Source: Portulaca oleracea (taxonomy: Eukaryota > Streptophyta > Magnoliopsida > Caryophyllales > Portulacaceae). Taken from it: a stretch of 64,000 nucleotides of DNA. Positions 44,696 through 56,394 of this stretch are shown piece after piece (position 1 is the stretch's first letter; each line of letters begins with the position of its first letter). The position numbers and the translations under genes are program-made. The notes beneath the pieces are model-generated. The model was not told the DNA's origin and did not search any database. It saw only the letters and a program-made list of their open reading frames with translations. The stretch is from NCBI GenBank assembly GCA_029582165.1, contig CM055883.1, forward strand, positions 19,934,501 to 19,998,500. Direction: 5' to 3'.

Positions 44696-47029
44696 ATGGA
44701 TGGTCACGATAATTCCGATCGAGAGGAACCTAGCCACTGGAGGAGTCCTCGAGTCCAAGGAATTGAGGACCGACTCGCCACGATGGACGAGAGGTTTACC
44801 TCCCTTGAGAATCGTAACGCCAACATCGAGCGGACTCTTCTGGAGATTGCGGCACAAATGAACAATTTAACGTTGCAACGTCAAGGGCAACCACAAGTTG
44901 AGCGTCGGACGCATGCACAAAGCCCTATCCATCCTCCTCCAAACTTTAAGTCGAGTGACGATGCTAGAGGCTCTCCTTGACGTCGAATTCGTCGGAACGT
45001 GCATGATCAACCCCCTCGTGACGACTTCCAAGACATCAAGATCGACATCCCCGAGTTCAATGGTTCCAATGATCCGGATGACTACATCGAATGGGTCCAA
45101 TTAATGGATAGGATCTTCGAGACCAAGGAGTATGATGACGAGAAGGCTTATAAGATCGCGAGCTTGAAACTCACCAAGGTCGCTTCGCTTTGGATTGAGA
45201 ATATGAAGGTATAACGGGTTCGTGAAGGAAAGGCAAGGATCTCTACTTGGACACGACTCAAGCAAGTGATGAATCGTCGCTTTTTACCGAACACCTACCA
45301 GCAGGATGTCTTGAGGAAAATGTATGCTCTTACCCAAGGTAAACGATCCGTCGGTGATTACATTTCGGAATTCGAGCAGCTTCTTATTAAAAGTGGCCTT
45401 CAAGAGCCGGAAGATCAAACCATGATGCGTTTCTCCATTGCTAAAAGGGTTGAGGTCCAACCATACTATTCCATGGATGAATTATGTAGTTTGGCTCTCC
45501 GAGTTGAGCGAAGAATAATGGAAAGGTCCAACACCAAGCCCTTGTCTAGACCCGTCTACTCACTTTCTAGCCGACCCCCTCCGGATTCAAGCACTCTGAA
45601 GTCTAGCAAGACGCCCAAATCCACGCCGACCCCAAGAATTGACAAAGGAAAAGGACTTGCTTTGGAAACTCCAACGGAACCTCCTCGACGAACGGAAGGC
45701 CGAAAGTGCTTTAAGTGTCATGGTTATGGCCATTTTCAAGCCGATTGCCCAAACCGTCGGACTTGGACAATCCAAGAGGTCCATGACATCGATGAAGAGC
45801 TTCGAAAGGCTCAAGAGGAATCCGAAGTGGTGGTTGAAGATGCGGTTACTAGTGATGAGGAAGAAGTCATTCCCTTACCCCCCGTGCGTGGAGGCACGCT
45901 TGTTGTGAGGAGGGCTTTGCAAACCCAAGAGACTCTTCTCGACAAGGCCCAAAGGGAAATGTTGTTCCAAACACGGTACTTCGTAGGTGGAAAAGTGTGC
46001 ACTCTTGTCATCGATGGAGGGAGTTGCACGAACATCGCATCAACCACTATGGTCGAAAAGCTTGGTTTGCCTCTATTGCTGCACCCTCGACCCTATTCAC
46101 TTCATTGGCTCAACGATCACAACGACATCAAGGTAACTAAGCAAGTCTTAGTGAATTTTTCTTTTGGATCTAACTACGATGATTCCCTTGTTTGTGATGT
46201 TGTCCCTATGAGCGCTTGCCACATTTTAATGGGACGACCGTGGCAATACGACAAGAAAACGGTGCACAATGGGTTGAACAACACTTATACATTCACCCAT
46301 AAAGGCAAGAAAGTCAAGTTACTTCCCATTTCTCCCCAAGAAACCATAACTTCCAAAACCGGGATGGGTAGTGAGTTGAGGAACCTTCTCATGATGAGCG
46401 AAACACGGGAAGAGTGTGCTCTTGACAAGGATGAACTACCTCTTTCTTTAGCTTTGCCTTGTAGCGAGCCTAGTGAGGTTGAGAGTTCCCAAGCACCACA
46501 TAAACTTCCCCTACCGCCCCTTAACCCTTCACCGCCACAAAACAAGCCTCCTTCTACTTTCTTGCATATGGATGATGGGTACATTGTGGGATTTGAGGAT
46601 TGTGGGTTGTCAAGTCTGATTGTTCGTGGCAATCGGGAAGTTTGGAACTTCATGGAGTCGAATGATGAAGAGTACTCCGGTTTTAACTCCCAAGAGTTGT
46701 GGACAACTCTTTTTCAAGAGGGGGAGCATGAACCGTACCGGGTTCGGGCCCGAGTTACCTTAGCCGGGAAGGTAGAAATTGATAAGAACGGGGAAGTCCC
46801 GACCCGGTGTTTCCACCCTAAAACCACTCACCCGTTTATTTTCAAGAATCGATATACATTCTCGAAGGATGGGGTGGTGAGTATCAAAATATCGTGGTTA
46901 GGACGAATCAACCGATGTTGGAACTTGAAACAGCTCGGGACTTGTTTTCATGACCCGGAGGCCTCGGGACCAGGCTGGGTCGTCCCGGGAATGAAGAGTG
47001 TCAAGTCTCGGAAGTACCCAAGGACCTGA
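44696..47029 (+). pseudogene. Gag-protease polyprotein of element C, running into the 3' LTR
   Basis: One frame of 777 codons starting MDGHDNSDREEPSHW, with only two in-frame stops (TGA 44978-44980, TAA 45212-45214). An N-terminal heptad region (IEDRLATMDERFTSLENR) is followed by the gag core (IDIPEFNGSNDPDDYIEW, MNRRFLPNTYQQDVLRKMY, GDYISEFEQLL), zinc knuckle CFKCHGYGHFQADCP (about codons 340-354) and a retropepsin segment VCTLVIDGGSCTNIAS with ILMGRPWQYDKK. DGGS at the active site is, as far as I know, usual in this lineage. The last 100 codons lie in the 3' LTR, so the purine tract itself is translated (QEGEHEP). No RT follows. Confidence 0.85.
46717..46728 (+). other. Polypurine tract of element C
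   Basis: AGAGGGGGAGCA directly before the 3' LTR start TGAACCG; it lies inside the gag-protease frame. Confidence 0.8.
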
Positions 47030-47837
47030 AAAGTCGAGGCAGAATGAGCGCCGACAAACAGCATCATGGCTCGACCAAGTCAGCCAAGAGCCACGCCCAC
47101 GCCCAGCTGCTGCATAGAGGGTTGCGCCCCCGACACCTGCGACAGAGGGTGGCCGCGACCGAATCGCCAGAAGACACGCCCGAGTCAGACGGACGTCGCG
47201 CCCGCGACGTCCAAGGTAGCGCCCGCGACCCCTCTTGGCCAGCGACAGGCCATGGCGGACAGGGAGCTGACTCGCCTGCGCCACCCTATGGCTCGCCCGC
47301 GCCTAGCTTCTGCGACGAACGCGTTGTTTGGTAATTTTGTTCTGTCTTTAACCTAATTTCCTGTTTAGTATAAATACGTCGTTTAGCACCCTTTTCTAGG
47401 AAACTGTTGATGATTATGAACATGCTATTGCATTGGTTAGGGTTTCCCTAAGTTTTCTCCCAAAATCTAGATTACTTTATCCAATCTTTTGGTGGTGTTT
47501 CTAGTCATTCCTTTATTGATCATTTGGTGGATGTTTCCTTTATGATGGTCATGGTGGGGTGTTAGGCTTTGGTGATGGACTACCTTTATCCAAGGTCATA
47601 TCCAATCCCATTTGGTGTTCAAGGTTATTGATATTGGTTGTTTTTTGTTATTATTCTTGTTATTATTCAAGTTCAAGGCTATTGTTGAGAAGCTCAAGCA
47701 TGGATGATTGAGAGTTGCTTCATTCTCTCTCTATTCTATTGATTATGGGTGCTCAAGTGGTCTTCTCTCATCTTCTCTTCAAGAACTACTCAAGCTAAGT
47801 TTATTAATCAATCCACCGCGCATCGAGAACCGCTCCA
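46729..47837 (+). repeat. Element C 3' LTR
   Basis: Direct repeat of 43311-44342 ending CGCTCCA, 1109 bp. Length and sequence differ mainly in the GC-rich block 47040-47330. Confidence 0.9.
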
Positions 47838-47842
47838 ATAAT
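47838..47842. other. Target-site duplication of element C (right copy, ATAAT)
   Basis: Exact match to 43306-43310. Confidence 0.9.
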
Positions 47843-47848
47843 ACATAC

Positions 47849-49772
47849 CTTGTTCTTCCCTTTGAAGAAGGCTCTCCACTGAAGTCATGTGATGTGCATC
47901 AAGTAACAGCCGATCTTCACAAGTGGAGGTTATTCGACATTTTTCTTTCTTTTTTATACCTTCATGTCATCCAATTCTCCATATGGAAATAGTAAGGGAT
48001 ATTGCAACAGATCATAATAGCCATAATAGTATTGTACTTTATGACTGAAGCCAGCATGAGTGTAAACCACAATATCTCTTTCTTTTAATTGTTGGCATTC
48101 GTTATTTTCAAGCCATATTGCTCCAACTTGAGAAGTCGTAGGAGCATCATAAACTCGTTGATCTAAGTTTGGATCTTCTTTTATAACAATGTTGTGATTT
48201 TCTAGTTCATGTACATCTTGAAGTGTTTGAAAGAAAGAAACATAAGGATTCACTTGCAAGACATTGATAAGTTGTTGCAATATGGTTGGGTCTAATTTAT
48301 CAGAAAGGTTCATTCGGTTTTGAACCTCATGTTCAGTATCATAGAAGTATAGAAAATATGAAGGTTATGTATCATTTGGTATCAACTCATTAATAAAATG
48401 ATACACCTGTCCTTGAACTCGAAATGTATAGATTCCTTTATTTCGTTTACACAAAGATTTATCATATTTAACTCCAAAGGAGGTAAAAGCGACTGTATTA
48501 TTGTAAGTTCTTATATATGTTTGGAATTCTTTTGCCTTCTTACAAGATGATGTAAATAAGTAGTACAATTCATCAGGAGCATCATTTGAAGCTAATGTGA
48601 TTTGGCCATCACAACAACAAAATCCTTTAGGTTCAACATAAAATCTTTTCACTCCACAATAGTTGCATGGTTTGCCAAACGACAAAGTTGTTGATCTTCT
48701 GGGGATATTCTTCAATGAATTGATAGTCTCAATGTTTGTTCTCATTTTTTTTTCTTATTACATTTTGTGTTTTTATGTATAGAAGAATCATACTTTTGAT
48801 TTAAAGACAATGTTTCACCTACAAGAAAAACAATAAGAGTTTTACATTGATCTTGTATATCAAATAAAATAAAAAATATATGAAACATTACGTTGGAAAG
48901 AAATCGAATATTACCTATTTCAAAGGAACTATAATAGGTTATATGTGTTTTACCCTTGTCCTTAAGAGTGGTGCAAATCTTCTTGTTTTTTTCACCTTCT
49001 AAAGAATAGAGGGTTATTAAACAAACACATACCTATTTATATAAGTGTATACGATACTTTGAAAATAGGCTCCTTACCTTGTGGGAAAAGAGGCTCTTGT
49101 ATGTGCATAGATAGACTTGTCTTTTTTGTACGTGTATTTCTTAATTCCGTTTGTGTATAGAATTCTTGTGTTGAGGATTCAGTGTTAACTGTATTCATCA
49201 TGGTATTCTTTTTCTTATTTCTATGATATGCTTCTCTTCTCTTTTTTTTTCTTTTTTTTTTTTTGTATTTTTTCCTTTTTTGCATCTGGAAGGGTAGAGT
49301 TCCAGGATCTTTTGCTCCCAGTTGTAGCAATGGAAACATCCGTTGTAGGCGGCTGAGATGACCTTTTCTTCATGGTTTCATTGTCCTTTTTTCTTTGATG
49401 GTATGAATCTCGCATTTTTTTACATATTTCTGGCTTCTTTTCGTAAAATAGTGTGGAATACCAATTTCTCTTATTTTTAGTATGATGTTTATCTTGTGTT
49501 GAACAAGTATTTTCATGTACGATATTTCTTGGCACACCTAGTAAACAACAAATACTTCACTAAACTAAAGTTACCCATCAAAAAATATATAAAAGACAAA
49601 AATCAAGTACCATAACTAATATATGATACGCATATGTCTTACTTGTGGTAGCTTCTGCAGAAGATTTTTGTGTTCGTTGTTCAGTTGCAGATCTCCGGGG
49701 TTTTATCTCATGCATCTGCATCTGCATCCGCATCTGCATCTGTTTTTTGTTTTCTTGCGACAGCTTATCCAT
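47849..49772 (-). pseudogene. Helitron RepHel, N-terminal exons
   Basis: Exon 1 begins MDKLSQENKKQMQMRMQMQM at 49772, a (Gln-Met) run from a hexamer repeat at about 49705-49740, and ends at a GTAAGA donor near 49645. The next exon (from about 49535) is lysine-rich with two similar motifs (RNWYSTLFYEKK and RSWNSTLPDAKK), as in other plant Helitron proteins. A later exon has CNYCGVKRFYVEPKGFCCCDG (zinc-finger-like) and QYYYGYYDLLQYPLLFPYGE, a hallmark of the RepHel N terminus, and ends at CAAG|GTATGT (47849/47848). Frameshifts, including one in an A9 run near 48750, and stops break it. Confidence 0.75.
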
Positions 49773-51650
49773 TTCCTATGAGTAACGGTTTCTACAAATT
49801 AATAAAAGCATCAATAGTCATTTAATTCTACAGTAACTATATTGGTTTTACAAGCTCTCACAATGGAGTCAAATATATATTGCTATAGATACCACTTAAA
49901 TAGACTTGATATTGTTTATGTCCAAAAGTCTATTGGAATTTATCTGATTTTGGTAGCCAAAATCTCTCATTTTGCTTTTGAGATGAGACATATCCATAAA
50001 CAATTCATCAAATTAAATAATGACACTTTCGAATATAAGACAAAATAATAAATACATTAATTAATAACTAAATAAATAAGTTTAAATATTTCAACGAAAA
50101 ATGAATAATAACTAAATGAAAGCGAAATGAGAAAAAGAAAAGGGGTTGAGCTTTGATATTGTGTACGTGGGTGTCTGTGTTGGGTAGCCAGTGGCCACTT
50201 GGGTGTAATTGTGTAACCCGACCTCCCTCCTTCCTTCTTTACTTCCATCCTCTCCCATCTCACAAATTTCCCCTTGTACAAATTCAGAAGAAAACAAAAT
50301 ACACATATATGCATATGCCTTCTTCTTCCTCCTCCTTGCATATCCATATCATTCATATTTCCTCCATCAACCATTTTTATTTTTCAGTTTTTCCCCTCAT
50401 TTTTTATATCAATTTTTTCTCTCTTTTCATCTTCCATGAACAAAAAGGAGAACAAGAACAAGAAATCCCATACCCTTCCATTTTCTCCCAACCATCAACC
50501 TCTCATCTCTCTCTCCTTTTTTCCTCCTCCTGCGTACAAATCTGGGTAGCTATGCGTAGAGGAAGATCTATGGTAAGTGATATTGTCCAATATTCTGAAA
50601 ATGACAGCATGCCATATTATTGCACAGCTCCTACAAACTTGTTTTTTTATTCTTGCATTTTTATAATAAAAGTAAGAATAAATTCTCCACTCAAGTTTTC
50701 AAATATGAACACCATACACAAAATCAACAAAAGATTAAACAAAAGAGTGACAGAAGTTCCCTTTTACCTAAAAAACAAAGCGCTTGATGAAATTATGTTC
50801 AAAGTTCAAACCACAAAAGATGCATCCCGACACCCTCATGGACTCTTCTGTTTCTTTGACACCTAATGCTCCAAAAAATTGCACATGAATAAAATTGTCG
50901 TCATATGCTAGCCAACTAAACAAAGTAGATCACCCAAAACATATTGGCAAATATCACTTGTTCAATTTCCGACTGAATTGCTGTTATTTTCTGAAAATGA
51001 CCGCAGGCCATATCATTGCACAACTCCCACAAACTTGCTTTTTGCTCTTCCATTTTTATAAGAAAATTCTCCAGTCATGGTTTTCCACCACCATTTGAAC
51101 ACATCAACTTTACGACAATCAAGAACAATAATAAAAACTAACCCCTCCACCCCGAAAAAAGATCATTATGATCCGCTCTTCATAATAAATCAATCTTGAC
51201 CGACGAAAATTGGATAAAAGAAATCGGCAACATACTTAAAGGTAACTATCAGATTGAAACAGATTGAGAAAAGGAAAAGGAATCAATACCTGAATTTTTT
51301 ACGAACAGGTCAAATTAAGAGCAGTAGCGCTGACTGAAGATGAAATTTGGCGAAAATAACTGGAGTATATTGAGGAAATCGTAGTTAGAACAGGAAAATA
51401 TTAAATGAAGGGAAAAGACAGGCGAAAGAGAAGGAGGAATTCTGGATTTGCATGACTTAGCTGAATTGGTTGCTTGTAAGTTGTAAGATATCTATACCGA
51501 AAAAACTACACGAGGGACACGTTTCATGTTGAGCAAAAGATGGGCCTGTTTCAACTTGAGCAAAAGGTGGGTCTGTTTTTAACGGCCCAATAAATGAGCT
51601 AACCTAGCATTCTCATAAGCATGCTGCAAAAGAACAGTACTTCACATCAC
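49773..51650. other. Helitron 5' region with a repeat and a C/T-rich leader-like segment
   Basis: A segment of about 95 bp containing 'ctgaaaatgac', 'gccatat', 'attgcaca' and 'aagaaaattctcc' occurs at 50590-50690 and again, diverged, at 50990-51080. On the plus strand a C/T-rich stretch (50215-50540) leads to ATGCGTAGAGGAAGATCTATG and a GTAAGT donor (50552-50578), like the start of a plant gene. On the minus strand AATTCAG|GTATTG near 51290 could end a RepHel leader exon. None of this is a full gene. Confidence 0.4.
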
Positions 51651-51654
51651 AACG

Positions 51655-51682
51655 TATATTCTCTTTTACTTATAGTAAAGGA
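51655..51682 (-). repeat. Helitron 5' terminus
   Basis: Minus strand: A|TCCTTTACTATAAG followed by 'taaaagagaat'. It starts with TC after A and has the CTATA..AAAAGAGA word common at plant Helitron 5' ends. Confidence 0.65.
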
Positions 51683-52646
51683 TAAATAGTTTATAAATAT
51701 AAAATATATTTAACATCATTTTTTATACGTTCTGCCATATAAAGTTTTTTTCTGGTCATATAAAGTTAGCCACTACCATATAAATAAAGTTGAGGATTGT
51801 GATATGCTAGCCTTAGAAAACATTTAAATAGTTACTAATTAATAATTATAGTTAAGGATTACTACCATTAATATCATCAATATTTTTCAGATAAGTATAT
51901 AAGATTATCTATGATCCACTTAAATCATTTGTAACGTTTCATTGTTTCAATAGTGATTATTATCAATTCATTATTTATAAAACACAACCATTAATTGCCA
52001 ACAATTATTTCCCAATTAAATTTTTGCAAAACTGAAGATTGCATGTTAACATTTATTGCAATTACTTTTCAAACTGTATTCCACATATATTTTTTAAAAA
52101 TAGTATATATTGTATGGCATGTAGATGTGAGGAAATCACCTTTATGTGTAGATTACATGTCGAAAATTATAGCTTGCAGTTGTAGCAGGAGAATTGTTTT
52201 TATCTTTTCATTGCCTTTATTTTTGTTGTTGTTGTTATTGCTTTTGTTTTTCTTTTCTTTTCTTTTTTTTCCCTATTACTGGTTTTGGATACATGTAGTA
52301 ATTGTTAATTTTGGATTTATAAGAGTTTCACTTAGCTTTGTTTTAGATTTAGTTATGTTAATTTTTCTAATCAATTCTCCTCTTTTTTTGTTTAATTTGA
52401 GAATGTTGAAATGTATTTATGTAATTCTTTGAGGGACACTCAAAGAATTACAGTCGATATCCGTATTTAATATAATTAATCCTTAATAGAAATAAATAAG
52501 GCTGTTGATTATTTACAATAATTATTTGTAACATTTCAAAGGTAATTGCTAACAATTTTCAATTGACTTTCTTGGTAACCAAAGCATTCATTCTTCATAA
52601 CATTTTAAGAGTAATTATTCAACTAATAAAATGATTGTAACCAAAC
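51683..52646. other. AT-rich sequence between the Helitron and chromovirus D
   Basis: No gene seen; the open frame at 51995-52432 is T-rich artefact. It contains a perfect 14-bp inverted repeat at 52420-52452. Confidence 0.5.
52420..52452. repeat. 14-bp perfect inverted repeat
   Basis: Arms 52420-52433 and 52439-52452 (TGTAATTCTTTGAG and complement) with loop GGACA. It is not linked to a recognised element. Confidence 0.85.
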
Positions 52647-54100
52647 TCACTTGCTGTCATGACATTCCTTTAAGACTTCCCTTCTAAGGCCACCATATAA
52701 AGGAACATAGACTCGTCTGCCCTTAGTGAGAATCAACCCATCTTCAACCCAAAATCTCCTTGTTTTGCCATCTTTGATTAGGTTGGAGGTGGTCGCTTTG
52801 AGGTTGGCTAATGTCGGCAAGCTCTCCATTGCGACTTAGAGCATCAACTACCAAGTTAGCACGACCCGGCTTATATTCCAATATTGTATAATCAAACTCC
52901 GCAAAGAAGTCTTGCCATCGAGCTTGCTTGGGAGTTAGTTTCTTTTGTGTTTGGAAATAGCTTGTTGCAACATTGTCTCTCTTGATAGCGAACTTACTCC
53001 CGAGCAAGTAGTGACTCCAAGTTCGAAGACAATGCACCAACTGCAATCATCTCCTTCTCTTGTACCGTATACCAATGGCGAAGTCGGAAGCATCGGTGCG
53101 TAGCTCGAATGGCTTGCCAAGATTTGGAAGTGCTAGAACAAGTTCTTCCGTGACAACCTTCTTTAAAATTTCAAAGGCTTGTTGACATTCTTCGCTCCAA
53201 GTCCATCCTCTTCCCTTCTTGAGCAAGTTGGTAAGAGGAGCGGCGGTGGCGGAATATCCCTTGATGAACCGCCGGTAATAATTAACCAAGCCAAGGAATG
53301 ATCTTAGCTCAGTGACCTTGGTTGGTGGCTCCCAATCAAGGATTACCTTGATCTTGCCCGGATCCATGCATAGCTTGCCTTTTCCCACATTATGGCCCAA
53401 GAACGGTACTTCTTGGGAAAAGGAGCACTTCTCATTCTTCACATAAAGCCCATTCTCCCGAAGTGTCTTGAATACTTTCCTCAAATGCCCCACATGATCT
53501 TCCATAGTCTTGCTATATATGACAATGTCATCAAGACAAACCACCACAAAGTGATCAAGGAATGGAGCAAGTACATTTTTCATGAGGGTGCAAAATGTGG
53601 TCGGGGCATTTGTGAGCCCAAACGGCATGATTAGGAACTCATAAGATCCATAGAGGGCCATGCATGATGTCTTCGCCTCGTCTCCTTCAATTATGTGAAC
53701 TTGGTAGTACCCACTCCTTAAATCAAGTTTGGTGAAAAACCTTGCTCCTCCAAGTTGATCGAATAGATCGTCAATACGGGGAATAGGGTACTTATTCTTG
53801 ACGATTACCTTGTTTAGCGCTCTATAATTGATGGACAGCCGAAGTGATCCGTCATGCTTCTTTTGGAATAGGATCGGCGCACCATAAGGAGACTTGAAGG
53901 GCGGATGTACCCGGCTTCCAACAACTCCTTGAGTTGTCTCCTTAGCTCTCCCAACTCTTGTGGTGTCATTCAGTAGGGAGCAAACACGGCTTAGGCCCCG
54001 GCTCCAACTCGATCTCGTGATCTACTTGCCTGCTTGGGGGAAGTTTCTTGGGCAACTCTGCGGGCATGATGTCTTTGAACTCTTCAAGTACCTCTTGGAC
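52647..54100 (-). pseudogene. Chromovirus RT and RNaseH, fragment D
   Basis: RT N-terminal part in broken frames (54100-53670), then a 204-codon open stretch: [32 protein letters not shown] (usual Y-x-D-D changed to C-L-D-D), [34 protein letters not shown] and [12 protein letters not shown] (RNaseH start). The remaining RNaseH (KLTPKQARWQDFFAEFDY, KPGRANLVVDALSR) is in another frame. The protein ends where the element is cut at 52647. Confidence 0.82.
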
Positions 54101-54104
54101 GGCC

Positions 54105-54657
54105 TTAGGTACTTGAGCTTTTTTTTTTTTTTTTGTCACCCTCTTCCATCTTAAGAGTGACTAAGTAGGTAAGCTCCTTCTCCATCACTCTCTTAGAGAG
54201 TTGAAGGGCGGATAACATTATTCCCTCCTCAATGCCCGTCCTTACCGGGACAACACACGATTGTTTTTCCTCCATGATGCACATAATGTTCTCGAAGGGG
54301 ATGGGGAAGGCCTTCGCCTTGACAAAGAAATCAATTCCCAAGTAGAACTTCTTATCATCTAAGGGAGCGACATTGATATCGGCCTTACCATTGCCCGATG
54401 CGAATGGGAGTGTCCTTGGAAACACCATAGATCGGGAGTTTTTCTGCATTTACTCCCTTGACAAACCCCTTAGTTTTGGTGTAGGAGATTCCCACCTCAT
54501 CGGCAAGCTCCTTGGTTATATAGATTGTATCCGCACCTATGTCCAACAACGCTTGGAGAGGCTTGTCATTGATGTGTGTCTCTACATACATGCGCCTATG
54601 AGATCCTTCCTCGACCTTAGCTTGGGCGGCGCTAAGGAATTTTAGAGAAGATATCAT
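54105..54657 (-). pseudogene. Chromovirus aspartic protease, fragment D
   Basis: RRMYVETHINDKPLQALLD then IGADTIYI: the active site reads D-I-G-A where D-T-G or D-S-G is expected. A frameshift near 54420 leads to DINVAPLDDKKFYLGIDFF, the region after the flap. A T16 run at 54119-54134 (A16 on the coding strand) ends the segment. Confidence 0.7.
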
Positions 54658-54669
54658 CTTCTCCTCTTT

Positions 54670-55854
54670 TTTCTTTTATTCTTCCCTTACGATGGAGGCA
54701 ATCTTTTCCCTCATAGGACATTTGGCAACCCGATGAGGCCCATTGCATAAGAAGCACGAGTACCTCCTTGGAGCGTCATTCTTTTACCTTTTCCCTTGTC
54801 TTTTGTCGTGGATTTTGAAGGGTCGATCCTTCTTGGTAGACTTGTCTCGATCTCCCCCACCTTTGCCTCTGTTACTTAGCTTCTTAATTGGCCCCTTGGA
54901 GAACTCTCGCCTACGTTCAAGTACGGTGTCGGCAACGACAATTGCCAAATCAATATCATTCACCCCTTGTCGCTTCAGCTACGTCTTATCCCATGGTTGC
55001 AATCCTTCAAGGAACATAAACAACTTGTCCTTGGCACTCATGTCGGTGATCTCCAGCATGAGTTCTTGGAACTCCTTGACGTACTCCCAAATACGTCCGT
55101 CCTTGTGTTGGAGGTGTCGATGCCTAGTGCGAGCTTTGAATTCGGCATCCTCTGGATAGAATTGTCTCTTAAGATCCCTCTTAAGTTGATCCCAAGTAGT
55201 GATGGGATCGGATTTGCCACTGGTGGCATCTTCACACCTGTGTCGCCACCATATCAAGGCAACATCTTTGAAGTAGCGGGAAGTGGTGTTTACCTTCTTC
55301 CTTTCGTCTAGTATGTCATTGGACTCAAAGTATGACTCCACATTCCAAATGAAGTCGTCAATCTCTCGCGCATTCCTCGACCCCTTATATAAAAGAGGAG
55401 GAGGAGAAGTGTTATCCTTCTTGGAGACGGAAATCTCTCGAGCGCCTCCACCATTAATCAACACGATCATACAAGTCTTCAATTGCAACTTAAGTTCTTC
55501 TACCTTGTTAGAAAGAGACTCGATTGTTGACTTGCAATCAGCCAACTCCTTCCTAAGGGCTTTGTTGGAATCCTTCAACTATCTTTTGAGAGCATCATCC
55601 CCATGAAAAAGCTTCACCTTGAGAGAATCAAAGGCACTTTGCACATCGTCTTGGAATTCCTTCATCTAATCCTTAGAAGTGAATTCCTCCGTGTATTCGG
55701 CCTTCCCAATCAAGGCCTCGACTTCCTTCATATGGTGGGACACGGTGTCCTCCGCCTCGGCCACCCTTTCATCAAGAGTGACAAGTTTCGGGTTCTCCAT
55801 GCTCTCTTCATTCCCCTTGCCCTTCTTGGAGCTTTGCTCGGCCATACCTGACAT
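54670..55854 (-). pseudogene. Chromovirus gag, fragment D
   Basis: Starts MSGMAEQSSKKGKGNEE at 55854 (or MAEQ at 55845), with a charged heptad-rich N terminus, a stop near 55666, a coiled-coil-like stretch (LRKELADCKSTIESLSNKV), and the gag core (REIDDFIWNVESYFES, ALIWWRHRCED, TWDQLKRDLKRQFYPEDAE). The zinc knuckle CFLCNGPHRVAKCP lies at about 54720-54765. Two or more in-frame stops. Confidence 0.8.
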
Positions 55855-55888
55855 GACTTCTCTCGCACATGAATTTCTCAAAACCGAG

Positions 55889-55900
55889 GTTCTGATACCA
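55889..55900 (-). other. Primer binding site of D (initiator Met tRNA type)
   Basis: TGGTATCAGAAC on the minus strand, two bases inside the LTR end; matches the initiator Met tRNA complement in its first ten bases. Confidence 0.82.
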
Positions 55901-55902
55901 AA

Positions 55903-56394
55903 TGTCACGGGGTGACTTTAATTTGTACAACACCCATGTGGCGCTAGCAAACTTTAACCCGGTTTTATATCAGAAGTTTGCTAGTAAGCCTTTCGCAAGT
56001 TTAACTTAGACTATGAGAGACTAAGAAAGCTTTGATGATAAAGAAGAGAAACAAGAGTCCGTTTGGGAGAATGCTTTGAGTATTGCTTCCAATTGATGGA
56101 TGGTTACAAATGAGACCCCCAAGGGGGTATATATGCACTTCCACCTCCTCAATGGACGACGGAGATTCATTTGATCTAACGGTCCATATTGTGTCTCTAG
56201 ATCCTTCTATACAAGTATCTAACAATCTATATAAGAGTAGAGTAGTCTAGACTATTCTAGGACATTCATTAGTAGTCTAGAGAGTTCTAGGGAATTCTAG
56301 AATAGTCTAGAGAATTCTAAAGACCTCATGAAAAATACGGAATATTTCATATGTTTCTAGAACATTCTAGATGGTTCCGGAGAATTTCGTGAGA
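55903..56394 (-). repeat. LTR of chromovirus D
   Basis: 492 bp, from TCTCACGAAATT (56394; expected TG changed to TC) to CCGTGACA (55903) on the minus strand. Homologous to the E LTR throughout. A TATATATG box lies near 56127-56135. The HSE-like cluster TTCtaGAAcaTTC is at 56355-56367. Confidence 0.85.

Larger units (their letters stand above)
43311..47837 (+). mobile_element. Ty3-type LTR retrotransposon 'C', gag-protease only, inside a RepHel intron
   Basis: 4527 bp with direct LTRs, an initiator-Met-type primer site, one gag-protease frame, a purine tract and a perfect ATAAT duplication. RT, RNaseH and integrase are absent: the frame runs from the protease straight into the purine tract and the LTR. 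It lies opposite to the Helitron within an intron whose donor (47848) and acceptor (43208) are still visible. Confidence 0.92.
23697..51682 (-). mobile_element. Helitron with RepHel, split by three younger insertions
   Basis: The minus-strand 5' end is TCCTTTACTATAAG at 51682, preceded by A. The 3' end has an 8-bp hairpin (GCTCGTGC-CTT-GCACGGGC), 11 bases, then CTTG at 23697, followed by T. This is the Helitron layout (A-[TC...CTRR]-T), with CTTG in place of the usual CTAG. It encodes a Rep-helicase protein with HUH and two-tyrosine motifs. Removing element B, element C and the SINE leaves about 10.9 kb, a normal size for an autonomous plant Helitron. The coding region is now broken. Confidence 0.8.
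52647..56394 (-). mobile_element. Chromovirus (Ty3) fragment 'D': 5' half with LTR
   Basis: Minus-strand order: LTR, initiator-Met primer site, gag, protease, RT, RNaseH, breaking off at 52647 just before the integrase. The last 200 bp overlap in homology with the start of fragment E. The missing 3' half is not found to its left. Frames are heavily broken. Confidence 0.82.

Noticed and set aside
50153..50866. 237-codon plus-strand frame
   Set aside because: C/T-rich leader-like sequence translated by chance; crosses a likely splice donor and a repeat.
51995..52432. 145-codon hydrophobic frame
   Set aside because: AT-rich sequence with T runs and no family features.
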